Assembly: GCA_001800905.1 (NCBI GenBank)
Contig: MGWH01000001.1
Span: forward strand, 124,001 to 188,000
DNA: 64,000 bases
DNA from: Flavobacteria bacterium GWA2_35_26
Lineage (GTDB): Bacteria; Bacteroidota; Bacteroidia; Flavobacteriales; Flavobacteriaceae
Reading direction: 5' to 3'
Shown here in pieces: positions 48,308 to 57,539 of this stretch. The notes under the pieces were generated by a model. It worked only from the letters and a program-made list of their open reading frames with translations, had not been told where the DNA came from and did no database searches. Every line of letters starts with the position of its first letter. Position 1 is the stretch's first letter. Position numbers and translations under genes: made by a program.

Positions 48308-49617
48308 TGCTTATTCCCAAATTTATAATTTTCAATCAAATCCAAAATTAGATTGGGTTTGAATTCTTGATTGATGTAATCATTTAGTATTGATATGTCA
48401 ACACTTTCTTTCTTTTCTAATATTTGCTGTAATTCTATTTCATTTTTAGCAACAGGAACTTTGTAATGATTTCCGTCAAATGGAGAAACAACTTGTTGGC
48501 CATCAACCAATAAACCATTTTCATCTATTGGCTCATATACTACGTAATTGACTCCCATAATCAATGCTTCTAAAAAAGTCGTTGAAGTTCCTCCTATTAC
48601 TAGTGATGCCTTAGAGAGTGAAGTATTTAAGTCTAAAGTATCTAATTTAAAAAAATTTTTATCAACAAATTTAAAATACCATTGAATGTTTTCACTAGGA
48701 TGTGGTCTCAATCTTACACTTTTGACATTAAAATTTTTCAAAATTTTCTGTATAGATAATAAATAGTAAATAAGATTACTTCTATCTCCAAGAACTACTT
48801 TGTCGCTAAATTGAGATCCATTGAGAGATTTTGTAATTATTACAATATCATCAAATTGAAATTTTAAAATTTTTTGTGTATCGATTTTGTATTTAGGATG
48901 ACCGTTAATAATTATTTTATTTGGATTATGCCCCGCATTAACAAGGTTTTGCTTTATCGCATCTCCCCAAACTACCAAGTAGTCTGTTCTATCGTTTTCA
49001 ATACCGTTATATATTCCAGGCAAACCGTGAATAAAAATAAATGTTGGACGTTTTAATTCTTTAAATACGTCAATAGCTAATTTTTCAAAAAAACCAGAGT
49101 CTTGAGGTAAAAAAAGCGCACAAACATTATTTGTGATCACATATTGCTTTAAATGTTTTTTATAATCTTTAATTAGAATAAATAATTCATAACTAATTAG
49201 TTCTTTAAATGTACTGTTTTTTAGTTTATTATTTAATTCAAGTGAACTCCATATTATTTTGGAATCGAAGTAATTTTGTAATTTCCCAAAAGCCCATGGA
49301 GGTTTAACCATAAGGTATTTTTCATCTGAAATATGTCTTTCTAAATTAAAATATGCTGATGAGAATATTATTTTTTTATTCTTTTTGTTAGCAATGAATA
49401 ATGTTCGAAAAGCGTTGACAATATTGAGAAATTGAAAGATTGATAATTTAATTATTTCTAAAATAGATTTTTTCTTTTCGTTTGGATTTTTAATATGTTG
49501 ACCGTAAGAATAAAACTTATTATTTAAGTCATAGTGTAAATAATTTAAATATAATTTAAATTCTTTATTATCATGAAATTGATTATCAATTAATTTTAAA
49601 ATTAGATTTTTTTTCAT
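48304..49617 (-). CDS. GT-B-like surface carbohydrate transferase; candidate nonulosonate or glycerol-phosphate-type transferase
   Basis: FIHGLPGIYNGIENDRTDYLVVWGDAIKQNL, SVRLRPHPSENIQWYFK, LVIGGTSTTFLEALIMGVNYVVYEP. Confidence 0.6.
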   Translation of the reverse strand: MKKNLILKLIDNQFHDNKEFKLYLNYLHYDLNNKFYSYGQHIKNPNEKKKSILEIIKLSIFQFLNIVNAFRTLFIANKKNKKIIFSSAYFNLERHISDEKYLMVKPPWAFGKLQNYFDSKIIWSSLELNNKLKNSTFKELISYELFILIKDYKKHLKQYVITNNVCALFLPQDSGFFEKLAIDVFKELKRPTFIFIHGLPGIYNGIENDRTDYLVVWGDAIKQNLVNAGHNPNKIIINGHPKYKIDTQKILKFQFDDIVIITKSLNGSQFSDKVVLGDRSNLIYYLLSIQKILKNFNVKSVRLRPHPSENIQWYFKFVDKNFFKLDTLDLNTSLSKASLVIGGTSTTFLEALIMGVNYVVYEPIDENGLLVDGQQVVSPFDGNHYKVPVAKNEIELQQILEKKESVDISILNDYINQEFKPNLILDLIENYKFGNKQ

Positions 49618-49653
49618 AATTGTAATATATAATACTACTTTGATTAAATTGTT

Positions 49654-50688
49654 TTAAATAAAATCTAAATTTAGTCTATCACCTTTTTGTAAATCTTTAT
49701 TAATTTTTTTTCCTATTATCTCATTATAATACTTGGGATGCAATCCAAACCCTGGACGAATAGATCTTACATTTTCTTCTGTAATAATATCGCCTACTTT
49801 CATATCTTGAACAACATATAATGATCTAGAAAAATCTTTTCCTTTAGCTTGTTTTTCTGTCAAGGTATAATCAACTAATCCTATTGCGCTTTCCGCTTCG
49901 CGAACTGCTTGTACCATCGCGGTAAACTCGGATTCATTCATAGAAAAAGAAGCATCAGGACCACCAATTGATCGGTCCAAAATAAAATGTTTTTCAATAA
50001 TTTTCGCACCAAAACAAGTTGCTACAACGGGTACAGTTGCCCCCATAGTATGATCAGACAAACCACAAATTACATTAAAACGATCTGCCAAATCTTTTAC
50101 CATAACCATATTGGCTTCATTGATAGGAGCAGGATAACTAGAGGTACATTTAAGTAATGCAATGTCATTGTTTCCCATTCTTCTGCAAGCGTCTAGTGCC
50201 AATTCAATATCTTCTAATTCAGCAATACCTGTTGATAAAATGATTGGCTTTCCTTTAGATGCAACATATTCAATTAATGGTATATCAGTAATTTCAAAAG
50301 AAGCAATTTTATAGGCAGGAACATTAAGATTTTCTAAAAAATCTACAGCCGTTTTGTCAAAGGGAGATGAGAAACAAACCAAACCCTCTTCCATTGCTAC
50401 TTTCATTAATTCTTGGTGCCATTCCCATGGTGTATATGCTTCTTTGTATAAAGAATAAAAATTTTTACCTTCCCAAATAGTTCCTTTTATCAAAAAATCA
50501 TCTTTATCGCAATCAATTGTAAGTGTATCAGCAGTGTATGTTTGTAACTTAATACAATCAGCTCCTGCTCTTTTTGCCGCTTTTATGGTTTCGATAGCAG
50601 TGTCAATACTGCCATTATGATTGGCTGAAAGCTCAGCAATTATAAAAACCGGGCTTTCGGCATTTATAGTATATGAATTAATTTTCAT
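49654..50688 (-). CDS. pseI: Pseudaminic acid synthase (NeuB family with C-terminal SAF domain)
   Basis: VFIIAELSANHNGSIDTAIETIKAAKRAGADCIKLQTYTADTLTI, GLSDHTMGATVPVVATCFGAKIIEKHF. Confidence 0.94.
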   Translation of the reverse strand: MKINSYTINAESPVFIIAELSANHNGSIDTAIETIKAAKRAGADCIKLQTYTADTLTIDCDKDDFLIKGTIWEGKNFYSLYKEAYTPWEWHQELMKVAMEEGLVCFSSPFDKTAVDFLENLNVPAYKIASFEITDIPLIEYVASKGKPIILSTGIAELEDIELALDACRRMGNNDIALLKCTSSYPAPINEANMVMVKDLADRFNVICGLSDHTMGATVPVVATCFGAKIIEKHFILDRSIGGPDASFSMNESEFTAMVQAVREAESAIGLVDYTLTEKQAKGKDFSRSLYVVQDMKVGDIITEENVRSIRPGFGLHPKYYNEIIGKKINKDLQKGDRLNLDFI

Positions 50689-51553
50689 TTTTTAATATTT
50701 TATTTTGAACAAATTCAAATTCATCATTTCTAATTTCTTCAATTTTAACAGCCCCATTGGGTGTTTTAACAACCAGATTCGGTTTAACTTGAAGAATCAT
50801 ACCGTTAGGCATTTGATTATCGAAACCTAGATCGCAAAAAGAAATTTTATCAATTATAACTTTATGACCCTCATAAAAAGTAAAAGCACCAGGATAAGGG
50901 AAAGTTTGAGCTCTAACCCAATTATTTATTCTTTCTTTTTGCCAATCCCAATTTATTTCACCATCACTTGATGTCCTCTTGCCATAAATGGTAGAAATTG
51001 AATTATCCTGTTTTACTCTTATAATACTTTTTGATTCATATAGCTTTATTATTTCACTAACCATAGAAGGATATACCTCAATATATTTGTTTAATATGGT
51101 AAATCCTGTGTCATATTCAAAAATTGGTATCCTTTTTTGTAATATTATATCACCCGTATCACAGCCTATATCTATAAAATGAGCTGTCACACCCGTTACT
51201 GTTTCATTATTTATTATTGACCAAACATGCGGGGTTCTCCCCCTATATTTAGGCAACAAACTCCCATGAAAGTTAATTGGATATTTAAATTTTTCAATTA
51301 AATCCTCCTCAATTAAAAAAAGATAGTTAATTGATAATAATAAATCGCTTTTAGCCTTATTTATAAAAGACGACAACATACCATTTCTTGGATTTCCTAC
51401 GAATAATGGAATACTTTTAAGTTTTGCGAAATCAATTATCTCATTAGATTTATTATCTGTTGCAATAAATTCAATATCCGTGAAGTCAAACAAATAAATC
51501 AACAAATCAAATCCTAGTTTTCCTGATATTAATAATGAAATCTTAGTATTCAT
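50678..51553 (-). CDS. Sugar N-formyltransferase-like protein (methionyl-tRNA formyltransferase fold)
   Basis: YPINFHGSLLPKYRGRTPHVWSIINNETVTGVTAHFIDIGCDTGDI with Asn/His/Asp catalytic set. Confidence 0.9.
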   Translation of the reverse strand: MNTKISLLISGKLGFDLLIYLFDFTDIEFIATDNKSNEIIDFAKLKSIPLFVGNPRNGMLSSFINKAKSDLLLSINYLFLIEEDLIEKFKYPINFHGSLLPKYRGRTPHVWSIINNETVTGVTAHFIDIGCDTGDIILQKRIPIFEYDTGFTILNKYIEVYPSMVSEIIKLYESKSIIRVKQDNSISTIYGKRTSSDGEINWDWQKERINNWVRAQTFPYPGAFTFYEGHKVIIDKISFCDLGFDNQMPNGMILQVKPNLVVKTPNGAVKIEEIRNDEFEFVQNKILKNEN

Positions 51554-52119
51554 TATTTTGAAAATTTAGAGTAAATAATGACATCTATAAATTTATTATC
51601 AAATAAACAATGCTCTTTTAACCTTGCATCTTCTATATATCCAGCAACTTCTAAAGTTGCATATAAATGTGGTCTTAAATTAAATGCATAAACAAATATT
51701 TTATGAAGTTTTAATTCCTGAAAAGCAACTTTTTCAATAAGTCCTAAATATATGTTCCAATGTTTTTGAAAATTATCTTTTTCTAATTCCGTATCCATAA
51801 TAAATGAAATTTCTGCATTTTTATCAACCCAATTGATATGAACTAACCCTCCATAACCAATACATTTTCCATTATCCAAATAAGAAAATAAAATTTGATT
51901 GGGTTGAACTTGATCATAAAGTGCATCAACTACTGTGACGAAGTATTTTTCTTGATTTTCAACAGTCAACGGTTTGTTTTGTCGTAAATGATAAATTTGT
52001 TCATTTCTCCATTTCAAAATATCCAATCGATCTTCATAACGAAGGGGAACAATAGAAAATGAACAATTACTAAGTTCTTGATTAACCAAGCATTTATAAC
52101 TACGATATTTTGGTCTCAT
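51553..52119 (-). CDS. pseH: GNAT N-acetyltransferase, PseH-like
   Basis: VPLRYEDRLDILKWRNEQIYHLRQNKPLT, IGYGGLVHINWVDKNAEISFIMDTE, LHKIFVYAFNLRPHLYATLEVAGY. Confidence 0.88.
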   Translation of the reverse strand: MRPKYRSYKCLVNQELSNCSFSIVPLRYEDRLDILKWRNEQIYHLRQNKPLTVENQEKYFVTVVDALYDQVQPNQILFSYLDNGKCIGYGGLVHINWVDKNAEISFIMDTELEKDNFQKHWNIYLGLIEKVAFQELKLHKIFVYAFNLRPHLYATLEVAGYIEDARLKEHCLFDNKFIDVIIYSKFSK

Positions 52120-53395
52120 TTATTTTTAAAATTTTCTTTTCTAATAACTTATCAATAATTGGATATAAATCTTGTACCTTAATTTGACTTCGTTTAGATA
52201 TATCTATTAAATCATGTTCGCCATCAGCTAGATTAAGTATCCACATCATTCCATCAACAAAATTGTCTGTTATTTTTTGTGAACCCAAAGTTGGGTAAAG
52301 GCCTCTCTTACCTAATTGTGGCTCACAATTAGGTAAGAGATTGATGTACTTTTCATTATGTTCAATAAGTTCGATAATATCTAAATATTTATACACAGAT
52401 GCTTCCATAACTTCAAATGAAATAAAATCTTTATCATCTGCCGAAGTATGATATTCTGGATATTTTCCATACATGGTTTTCATTAAGGAACCAACAGGTA
52501 AATTAAATCCAGGTGAGCAATACTGACGTTCATCACTCCCGCTTGGGAAAAACTCTACTAAGTTAAAATTATTCTCTGTTTGTTCTAAAATAAGCTCTGC
52601 AGCTCTGTCTGGCAATGCATTTCCAATCCTACTTCTTTTGTATGTGTAATCTCCTTTATCCCCTATGCACGTAATTACAAAACCTGCTTGCAAATTTTCC
52701 TTAAAATGATCGCCTTTTTCTGAAAGTAAACAAATACTACCAATTGTTTCGGGAACAAATGCGAATCGATAACTGTATTTTAATTTCTTTTTTTGTTTTA
52801 GATGTTTATAAATAAATGCAGTAACTAAAGGACCTGAAAGCTCGTTATTTGCTAAAGATGGGTGACAAATATATGTGGAGAATAAAATTTCTTTTTCAGA
52901 CTTACCTTTAATGAAAGCTTCTCCAATCGTCATTGAACCCTCATCATTTAATTCAGAATCTATCAACACTGTGTAGATTTCATTTTTATCTAAAGTACAA
53001 AATTGATTATGACTCATACAAAAACCCCATCTTTTTTGATAATATGAAGTTAGATAAGGAATTAAATCTGGTTGCTCCGGTAATGTATAAATATGTTCTT
53101 TAAGTAAATCAAAATCTAATTTTAATGATACGGGTTCTGAATATCCTAATATATGTAAATTATTATTTTCAAAATCAATAATTGTATTTCCCTTACTATC
53201 TTTAATAAATGCCTTTCTTATATTCCATTCTGGAGGAACAGTCCAATCAAAACATTTAGTGCCAGAAGGAATTTCTTTAATTTTAATATCTACAATTTCT
53301 TTTAATATCTTAAAAGATTGCCTATTGCCATTGCCTGTTAAACTTCTACAAATAGGCCACAATCTATCGAAATATTTTTCTATTTCTAGTTTCAT
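52100..53395 (-). CDS. DUF4910-like protein (M28-like aminopeptidase fold with C-terminal winged-helix-like region)
   Basis: LWPICRSLTGNGNRQSFKIL, FSTYICHPSLANNELSGPLV, FVPETIGSICLL, EPQLGKRGLYPTLG. Confidence 0.9.
   Translation of the reverse strand: MKLEIEKYFDRLWPICRSLTGNGNRQSFKILKEIVDIKIKEIPSGTKCFDWTVPPEWNIRKAFIKDSKGNTIIDFENNNLHILGYSEPVSLKLDFDLLKEHIYTLPEQPDLIPYLTSYYQKRWGFCMSHNQFCTLDKNEIYTVLIDSELNDEGSMTIGEAFIKGKSEKEILFSTYICHPSLANNELSGPLVTAFIYKHLKQKKKLKYSYRFAFVPETIGSICLLSEKGDHFKENLQAGFVITCIGDKGDYTYKRSRIGNALPDRAAELILEQTENNFNLVEFFPSGSDERQYCSPGFNLPVGSLMKTMYGKYPEYHTSADDKDFISFEVMEASVYKYLDIIELIEHNEKYINLLPNCEPQLGKRGLYPTLGSQKITDNFVDGMMWILNLADGEHDLIDISKRSQIKVQDLYPIIDKLLEKKILKINETKIS
52304..52340. 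repeat. perfect 17-bp inverted repeat with 3-nt loop, inside the DUF4910-like CDS
   Basis: TCTCTTACCTAATTGTG-GCT-CACAATTAGGTAAGAGA. Confidence 0.97.
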
Positions 53396-54208
53396 TTATT
53401 CAAAATCACTTATTAAAAATTTCCTTCCTAATTTATCCAACATTGGTTCTACCCATTTTTTTGTTTTCTCATCTAAAAAATATAAAGAATCTACATTCAA
53501 TTTTTCAATCCAAAAATCAACTAATTTTCGGATATTACAAACTAAAATTCTAGTACTATCTTCTTGAAATTCAAAAAGAATATCATTTTCAATTAACTCT
53601 TTTTCCAATTTAACCCAATTATATTCGAAATAATGATTTAAAGGCCTTACATGATAAGTAACTATCTTCTTGTTTAATAAATTATCATTTGTTAAAACAT
53701 TACCAATAAAAATTTTATCATATCTATATACTAAATTTCCAGATATTCTTTCAATATAATGTAAAATAGTTGAGGAACTAAATGTCGACCCATAATGCAT
53801 TAAAGCTCCGTTATTTATGTATAAATATTCAAAACTTGATTCTTTACCAAATGGATCAATAATTTCATTTTCTGCTAATTTAGGTTCCTCACCATTTCCT
53901 GAAATAGAAAATATAGGAGTATTTGTCCTCCAAAAAGCATTATTAATCCTAAAATGTTCTGATAAAATACCAACTTGAGATCTAGAATTAACTATTGAAT
54001 AATCACCTCCTTTACAAAAGTCATAATTGAATGCAGGCATCCATAATTCTCTTTCAAATTTATTAAGTTCTATCATTTGGAGTTTTAAATAATCAATCCT
54101 ATTCGAAAATTGTATTTTAAACCCATGCATTAAATCTGAATGAACTAGCATTCTTTGAATTTGATTGTCATTCAATACTTTTATAATTTCTTCTTTCACA
54201 ATTAACAA
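53396..54208 (-). CDS. AAC(3)-family N-acyltransferase-like protein
   Basis: MLVHSDLMHGF, WRTNTPIFSISGNG, DPFGKESSFEYLYINNGALMHYGSTFSSSTILHYIE. Confidence 0.87.
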   Translation of the reverse strand: MLIVKEEIIKVLNDNQIQRMLVHSDLMHGFKIQFSNRIDYLKLQMIELNKFERELWMPAFNYDFCKGGDYSIVNSRSQVGILSEHFRINNAFWRTNTPIFSISGNGEEPKLAENEIIDPFGKESSFEYLYINNGALMHYGSTFSSSTILHYIERISGNLVYRYDKIFIGNVLTNDNLLNKKIVTYHVRPLNHYFEYNWVKLEKELIENDILFEFQEDSTRILVCNIRKLVDFWIEKLNVDSLYFLDEKTKKWVEPMLDKLGRKFLISDFE

Positions 54209-55206
54209 GAAATAATAACGCAGGACGCATAAGAATAACCTACACCAAAACCTGCTAATAAAAATTTACCTTTCTTTTGCCCGATTATACATTCTTCCCT
54301 TATTGCGATTGGAATAGTATTTGAAACCGTATTTCCAATTTTTTCTAAATGATATATAAATTTTTCTTGCGGTATACTTAGCTTTTTACGTATAAAATCC
54401 AACATATATTTATTTGCCTGATGAAACACAAAATAATCAATTTCATCGGACACTAAATTATTTTTATTTAGTGCATCGTTTACTAATAAAGGTACAGCTG
54501 AACTAGTAAATGAAAAAATAGCTGCTCCATTCATATATAAATTTGAATCGTTATGCAAATATTCACCCTCATCACTAAAAATATCGACTGACTGTTTATT
54601 TAAATTGCGAATACCACCATTCTTTACAATTAGGTTTTCAGCACCATTGCCATCTGTTCCCAAACTAAAATTACCAATCTCATAAAGTCCTTCTTTCTTA
54701 GTAATTAATGTAGCTGTTGATGCATCTCCAAAAATCGTTTTGTTTGACTTATCTAAGTAATTAATGTATTTAGAATAAGTTTCGGAAGTAATTAATAATA
54801 CATTCTTTGCTATTCCACCTAAAACTAAACCTTTTGCCAAGGATAATCCATATACATAACCAGAGCATCCTAAATTAAAATCTAAAGCCCCACAATTGGT
54901 TGAAAGTCCAAGTTTACTTTGTAGAATACATGCAGTAGTAGGTAAAAAATAATCTGGACTTTGGGTACAATATAATAAGAAATCTATCTCATTTGGATTA
55001 ATATTATTTTCTTCAAATAATTTCAACCCTGCCTTTACCGCCATATCACTTGCAAATTCATCTTTTCCTGCAATATGTCTTTTATATATACCAGTCTTGC
55101 TAGAAATTTTGTCCGCACCCCATTCTGGATGCTCCATTGATATTTGTGAATTATCAATAACCTGATTAGGCAAATAATAGCTTATGGCATTAATATACGC
55201 TTTCAA
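54202..55206 (-). CDS. 3-oxoacyl-ACP synthase III (FabH-like)
   Basis: LDFNLGCSGYVYGLSLAKG (Cys), DYFVFHQANKYMLDFI (His), EKIGNTVSNTIPIAI (Asn): complete triad. Confidence 0.95.
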   Translation of the reverse strand: MKAYINAISYYLPNQVIDNSQISMEHPEWGADKISSKTGIYKRHIAGKDEFASDMAVKAGLKLFEENNINPNEIDFLLYCTQSPDYFLPTTACILQSKLGLSTNCGALDFNLGCSGYVYGLSLAKGLVLGGIAKNVLLITSETYSKYINYLDKSNKTIFGDASTATLITKKEGLYEIGNFSLGTDGNGAENLIVKNGGIRNLNKQSVDIFSDEGEYLHNDSNLYMNGAAIFSFTSSAVPLLVNDALNKNNLVSDEIDYFVFHQANKYMLDFIRKKLSIPQEKFIYHLEKIGNTVSNTIPIAIREECIIGQKKGKFLLAGFGVGYSYASCVIISC

Positions 55207-55207
55207 C

Positions 55208-55441
55208 TTATTGTTTTTTTGAAATTACATAATCATATAATTGATCAATAGTAATTATTTTTTTGAATTCTTCAACCGGAACAATCACCTTGTAATCATC
55301 TTCTATAACTGTTAAAATAGCCATTCCCGTGAGAGAATCCCACGAATCTAAATTTCGAAAATTAACATCAAAAGTTATTACAGAAATATCATCTTCTAAA
55401 AACTGATCTCTAATTACGTCTAAAAATTCTTGCTTATTCAT
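55208..55441 (-). CDS. Acyl carrier protein
   Basis: 77 aa; LDSWDSLTGMAILTVIEDDY with the DSL phosphopantetheine serine. Confidence 0.93.
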   Translation of the reverse strand: MNKQEFLDVIRDQFLEDDISVITFDVNFRNLDSWDSLTGMAILTVIEDDYKVIVPVEEFKKIITIDQLYDYVISKKQ

Positions 55442-55470
55442 ATCTATAATTTTAAAAATTTTTTACTCTA

Positions 55471-56778
55471 TTAATTCAACCTTTTAAAACCTCCATGACA
55501 AACAGGACCATTTAATAACTCATCAATGTTTTTTATCCCTTTTTCGCAATCAGAAATAATGGAATAAACATCATTTAGTGCTTCAAAATAGAGTTTTAAA
55601 TTCTCTTCATTATGAGCTGTAGATGCATAAAAGTTAGTGCTGGCTAAATAACCTTTGGCAAGCATTTCTTGCGCTATAAAAGTTTTGTATTCTAATGCCT
55701 TATCACTGTTAAAACTATAGGTACTCAAAGAAGGTATTCCTGATATTGTAATTTTTAGATTATATTCATCTGCCAATTGTTGCCACCCTTTTCTCATTTT
55801 GTTTCCAATAGCAGTAATAATTTCCCAAGATTTTACTTCTTCCATTACTTTTAGAGTCGCTAATGCAGCAGTAGAACCTATTCTTTCTGTCCAAAAAGTA
55901 CTACTTATGAAAGTGTTTTGTGCTGCTTCCATAACCTCCCTTTTTCCAACAACTGCGGTTAAAGCATAACCGTTTCCAATTGTTTTTCCATACATTGCCA
56001 TATCTGGTTCTACTCCATACTTTTGGTAAATACCTCCAAATGTTTCTCTAAAACCCGAAGTACATTCGTCAAAAATTAATACAATGTTTCTATCGGTTGC
56101 TAATTTTCTAACTTTATGTAAAAAATTGTCTTCAGGACCAAAATTTCTTACCACTTCCATCTTGATAACTCCAATTTCATTAGTATCAACAATAGATAAT
56201 AATTCTTCGAAATTATTGTAATTGAATGGATATACAGTGTTTTTTAAATTTTTCGGAACACCATTTGGACTTAATCCGCCTAATAAATGACTTGATAAAT
56301 CGTCACCACCGTTATGATTGGCAGACAAATACCAATCGTGCCAACCATGATAGCCACAAATTGCTACTTTGTCCCTACCTGAAGCAGCTCGAGCAATACG
56401 AATCGCAATAGAATTTGCTTCTCCACCACTTCGAGCAAAACGAACCATATCTGCCCATGGATTGATTTCAATTAATTTTTCAGCAAGATAGACTTCTTCA
56501 GGACAATTTAAAGTACTCATGTTACCTTTCTTCACCGTTTCCATAACAGCAGCATCAACCTCATCATTACCATACCCTAAGGTATTAGTTCCAATGCCCA
56601 TAATGGACATGTCTATTAATTCTTTTCCATCCAAATCCCATACTTTACAACCTTTTGCTTTAGAAAAATAGGAAGGCCATTGGTCTGGCAAGAACATTTC
56701 TGGCCTTTTGGATAACAACATTGTACCACCAGGTATTAAGTATTTTGCTTTTTTATATAATTCTTGACCTGTTCCCAT
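55471..56778 (-). CDS. Class III PLP aminotransferase (glutamate-1-semialdehyde aminomutase-like)
   Basis: FARSGGEANSIAIRIARAASGRDKVAICGYHGWHDWY, LIFDECTSGFRETFGG, MYGKTIGNGYALTAVVG. Confidence 0.93.
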   Translation of the reverse strand: MGTGQELYKKAKYLIPGGTMLLSKRPEMFLPDQWPSYFSKAKGCKVWDLDGKELIDMSIMGIGTNTLGYGNDEVDAAVMETVKKGNMSTLNCPEEVYLAEKLIEINPWADMVRFARSGGEANSIAIRIARAASGRDKVAICGYHGWHDWYLSANHNGGDDLSSHLLGGLSPNGVPKNLKNTVYPFNYNNFEELLSIVDTNEIGVIKMEVVRNFGPEDNFLHKVRKLATDRNIVLIFDECTSGFRETFGGIYQKYGVEPDMAMYGKTIGNGYALTAVVGKREVMEAAQNTFISSTFWTERIGSTAALATLKVMEEVKSWEIITAIGNKMRKGWQQLADEYNLKITISGIPSLSTYSFNSDKALEYKTFIAQEMLAKGYLASTNFYASTAHNEENLKLYFEALNDVYSIISDCEKGIKNIDELLNGPVCHGGFKRLN

Positions 56779-57539
56779 TAGTTATCATTTTTTAGCGACT
56801 TTAAAAGCCCTTCATTTCTAATAATTGAATCGTTTATTTCAGTTAAATTATTTTGAATAATATAGTTCGTATATTCTAACCAAGATTTGTCAGTTCCTAA
56901 ATCGCTAATTAATTTCTTAATTAGTTCAAAATCTCTAATTTCATCTACAGTCATTCGTATTTTTGAAAAATCAAAATCACACGGATAATTAATTGCAGAA
57001 AACAAATTGCCCCCTTTTAAATCTGCATTATTTCTAATAAACGGAGTAACATGTTCTCTTTCTGAAAGTAATTTGGCATTTTTCCAAGCCTCCTCTAATA
57101 CAGAAAATTTAAAAACTTCAATATCTTGTCCATCCGGAAAATTTTCAATTAGGATATTTGCACCATAATCTTTATCATTTGAATGAACAAAATTAATCAC
57201 GTCATCGACTAAGATTGGGTCAATCAAAGGACAATCCGAAGTTACTCTAACTATCCATTCTGCTTTTTTATCTTTAACTGCCTGATAAAATCGATCGAGT
57301 ACGTCTGACTCTGAACCTTTAGAAGCACTAAAACCCCACTCAATAGCTTTATCAAATATTATTTGATCTTCACTATTTGTGGTAGTTGCTACAATTATTT
57401 CAGAAACCGATTTACATTTTTTTAATCGATCTAAATGGATTTGAAGTAACGACTTCCCATTAATTTCTTTCAACACTTTACCTGGCAATCTTGTACTTCC
57501 AGTTCTAGCCTGTGTGATTAAAATTGTATTGCTTACCAT
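56778..57539 (-). CDS. SpsF-like cytidylyltransferase family protein (PseF candidate)
   Basis: ILITQARTGSTRLPGKVLKEINGKSLLQIHLDRL, RVTSDCPLIDP. Confidence 0.88.
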   Translation of the reverse strand: MVSNTILITQARTGSTRLPGKVLKEINGKSLLQIHLDRLKKCKSVSEIIVATTTNSEDQIIFDKAIEWGFSASKGSESDVLDRFYQAVKDKKAEWIVRVTSDCPLIDPILVDDVINFVHSNDKDYGANILIENFPDGQDIEVFKFSVLEEAWKNAKLLSEREHVTPFIRNNADLKGGNLFSAINYPCDFDFSKIRMTVDEIRDFELIKKLISDLGTDKSWLEYTNYIIQNNLTEINDSIIRNEGLLKSLKNDN

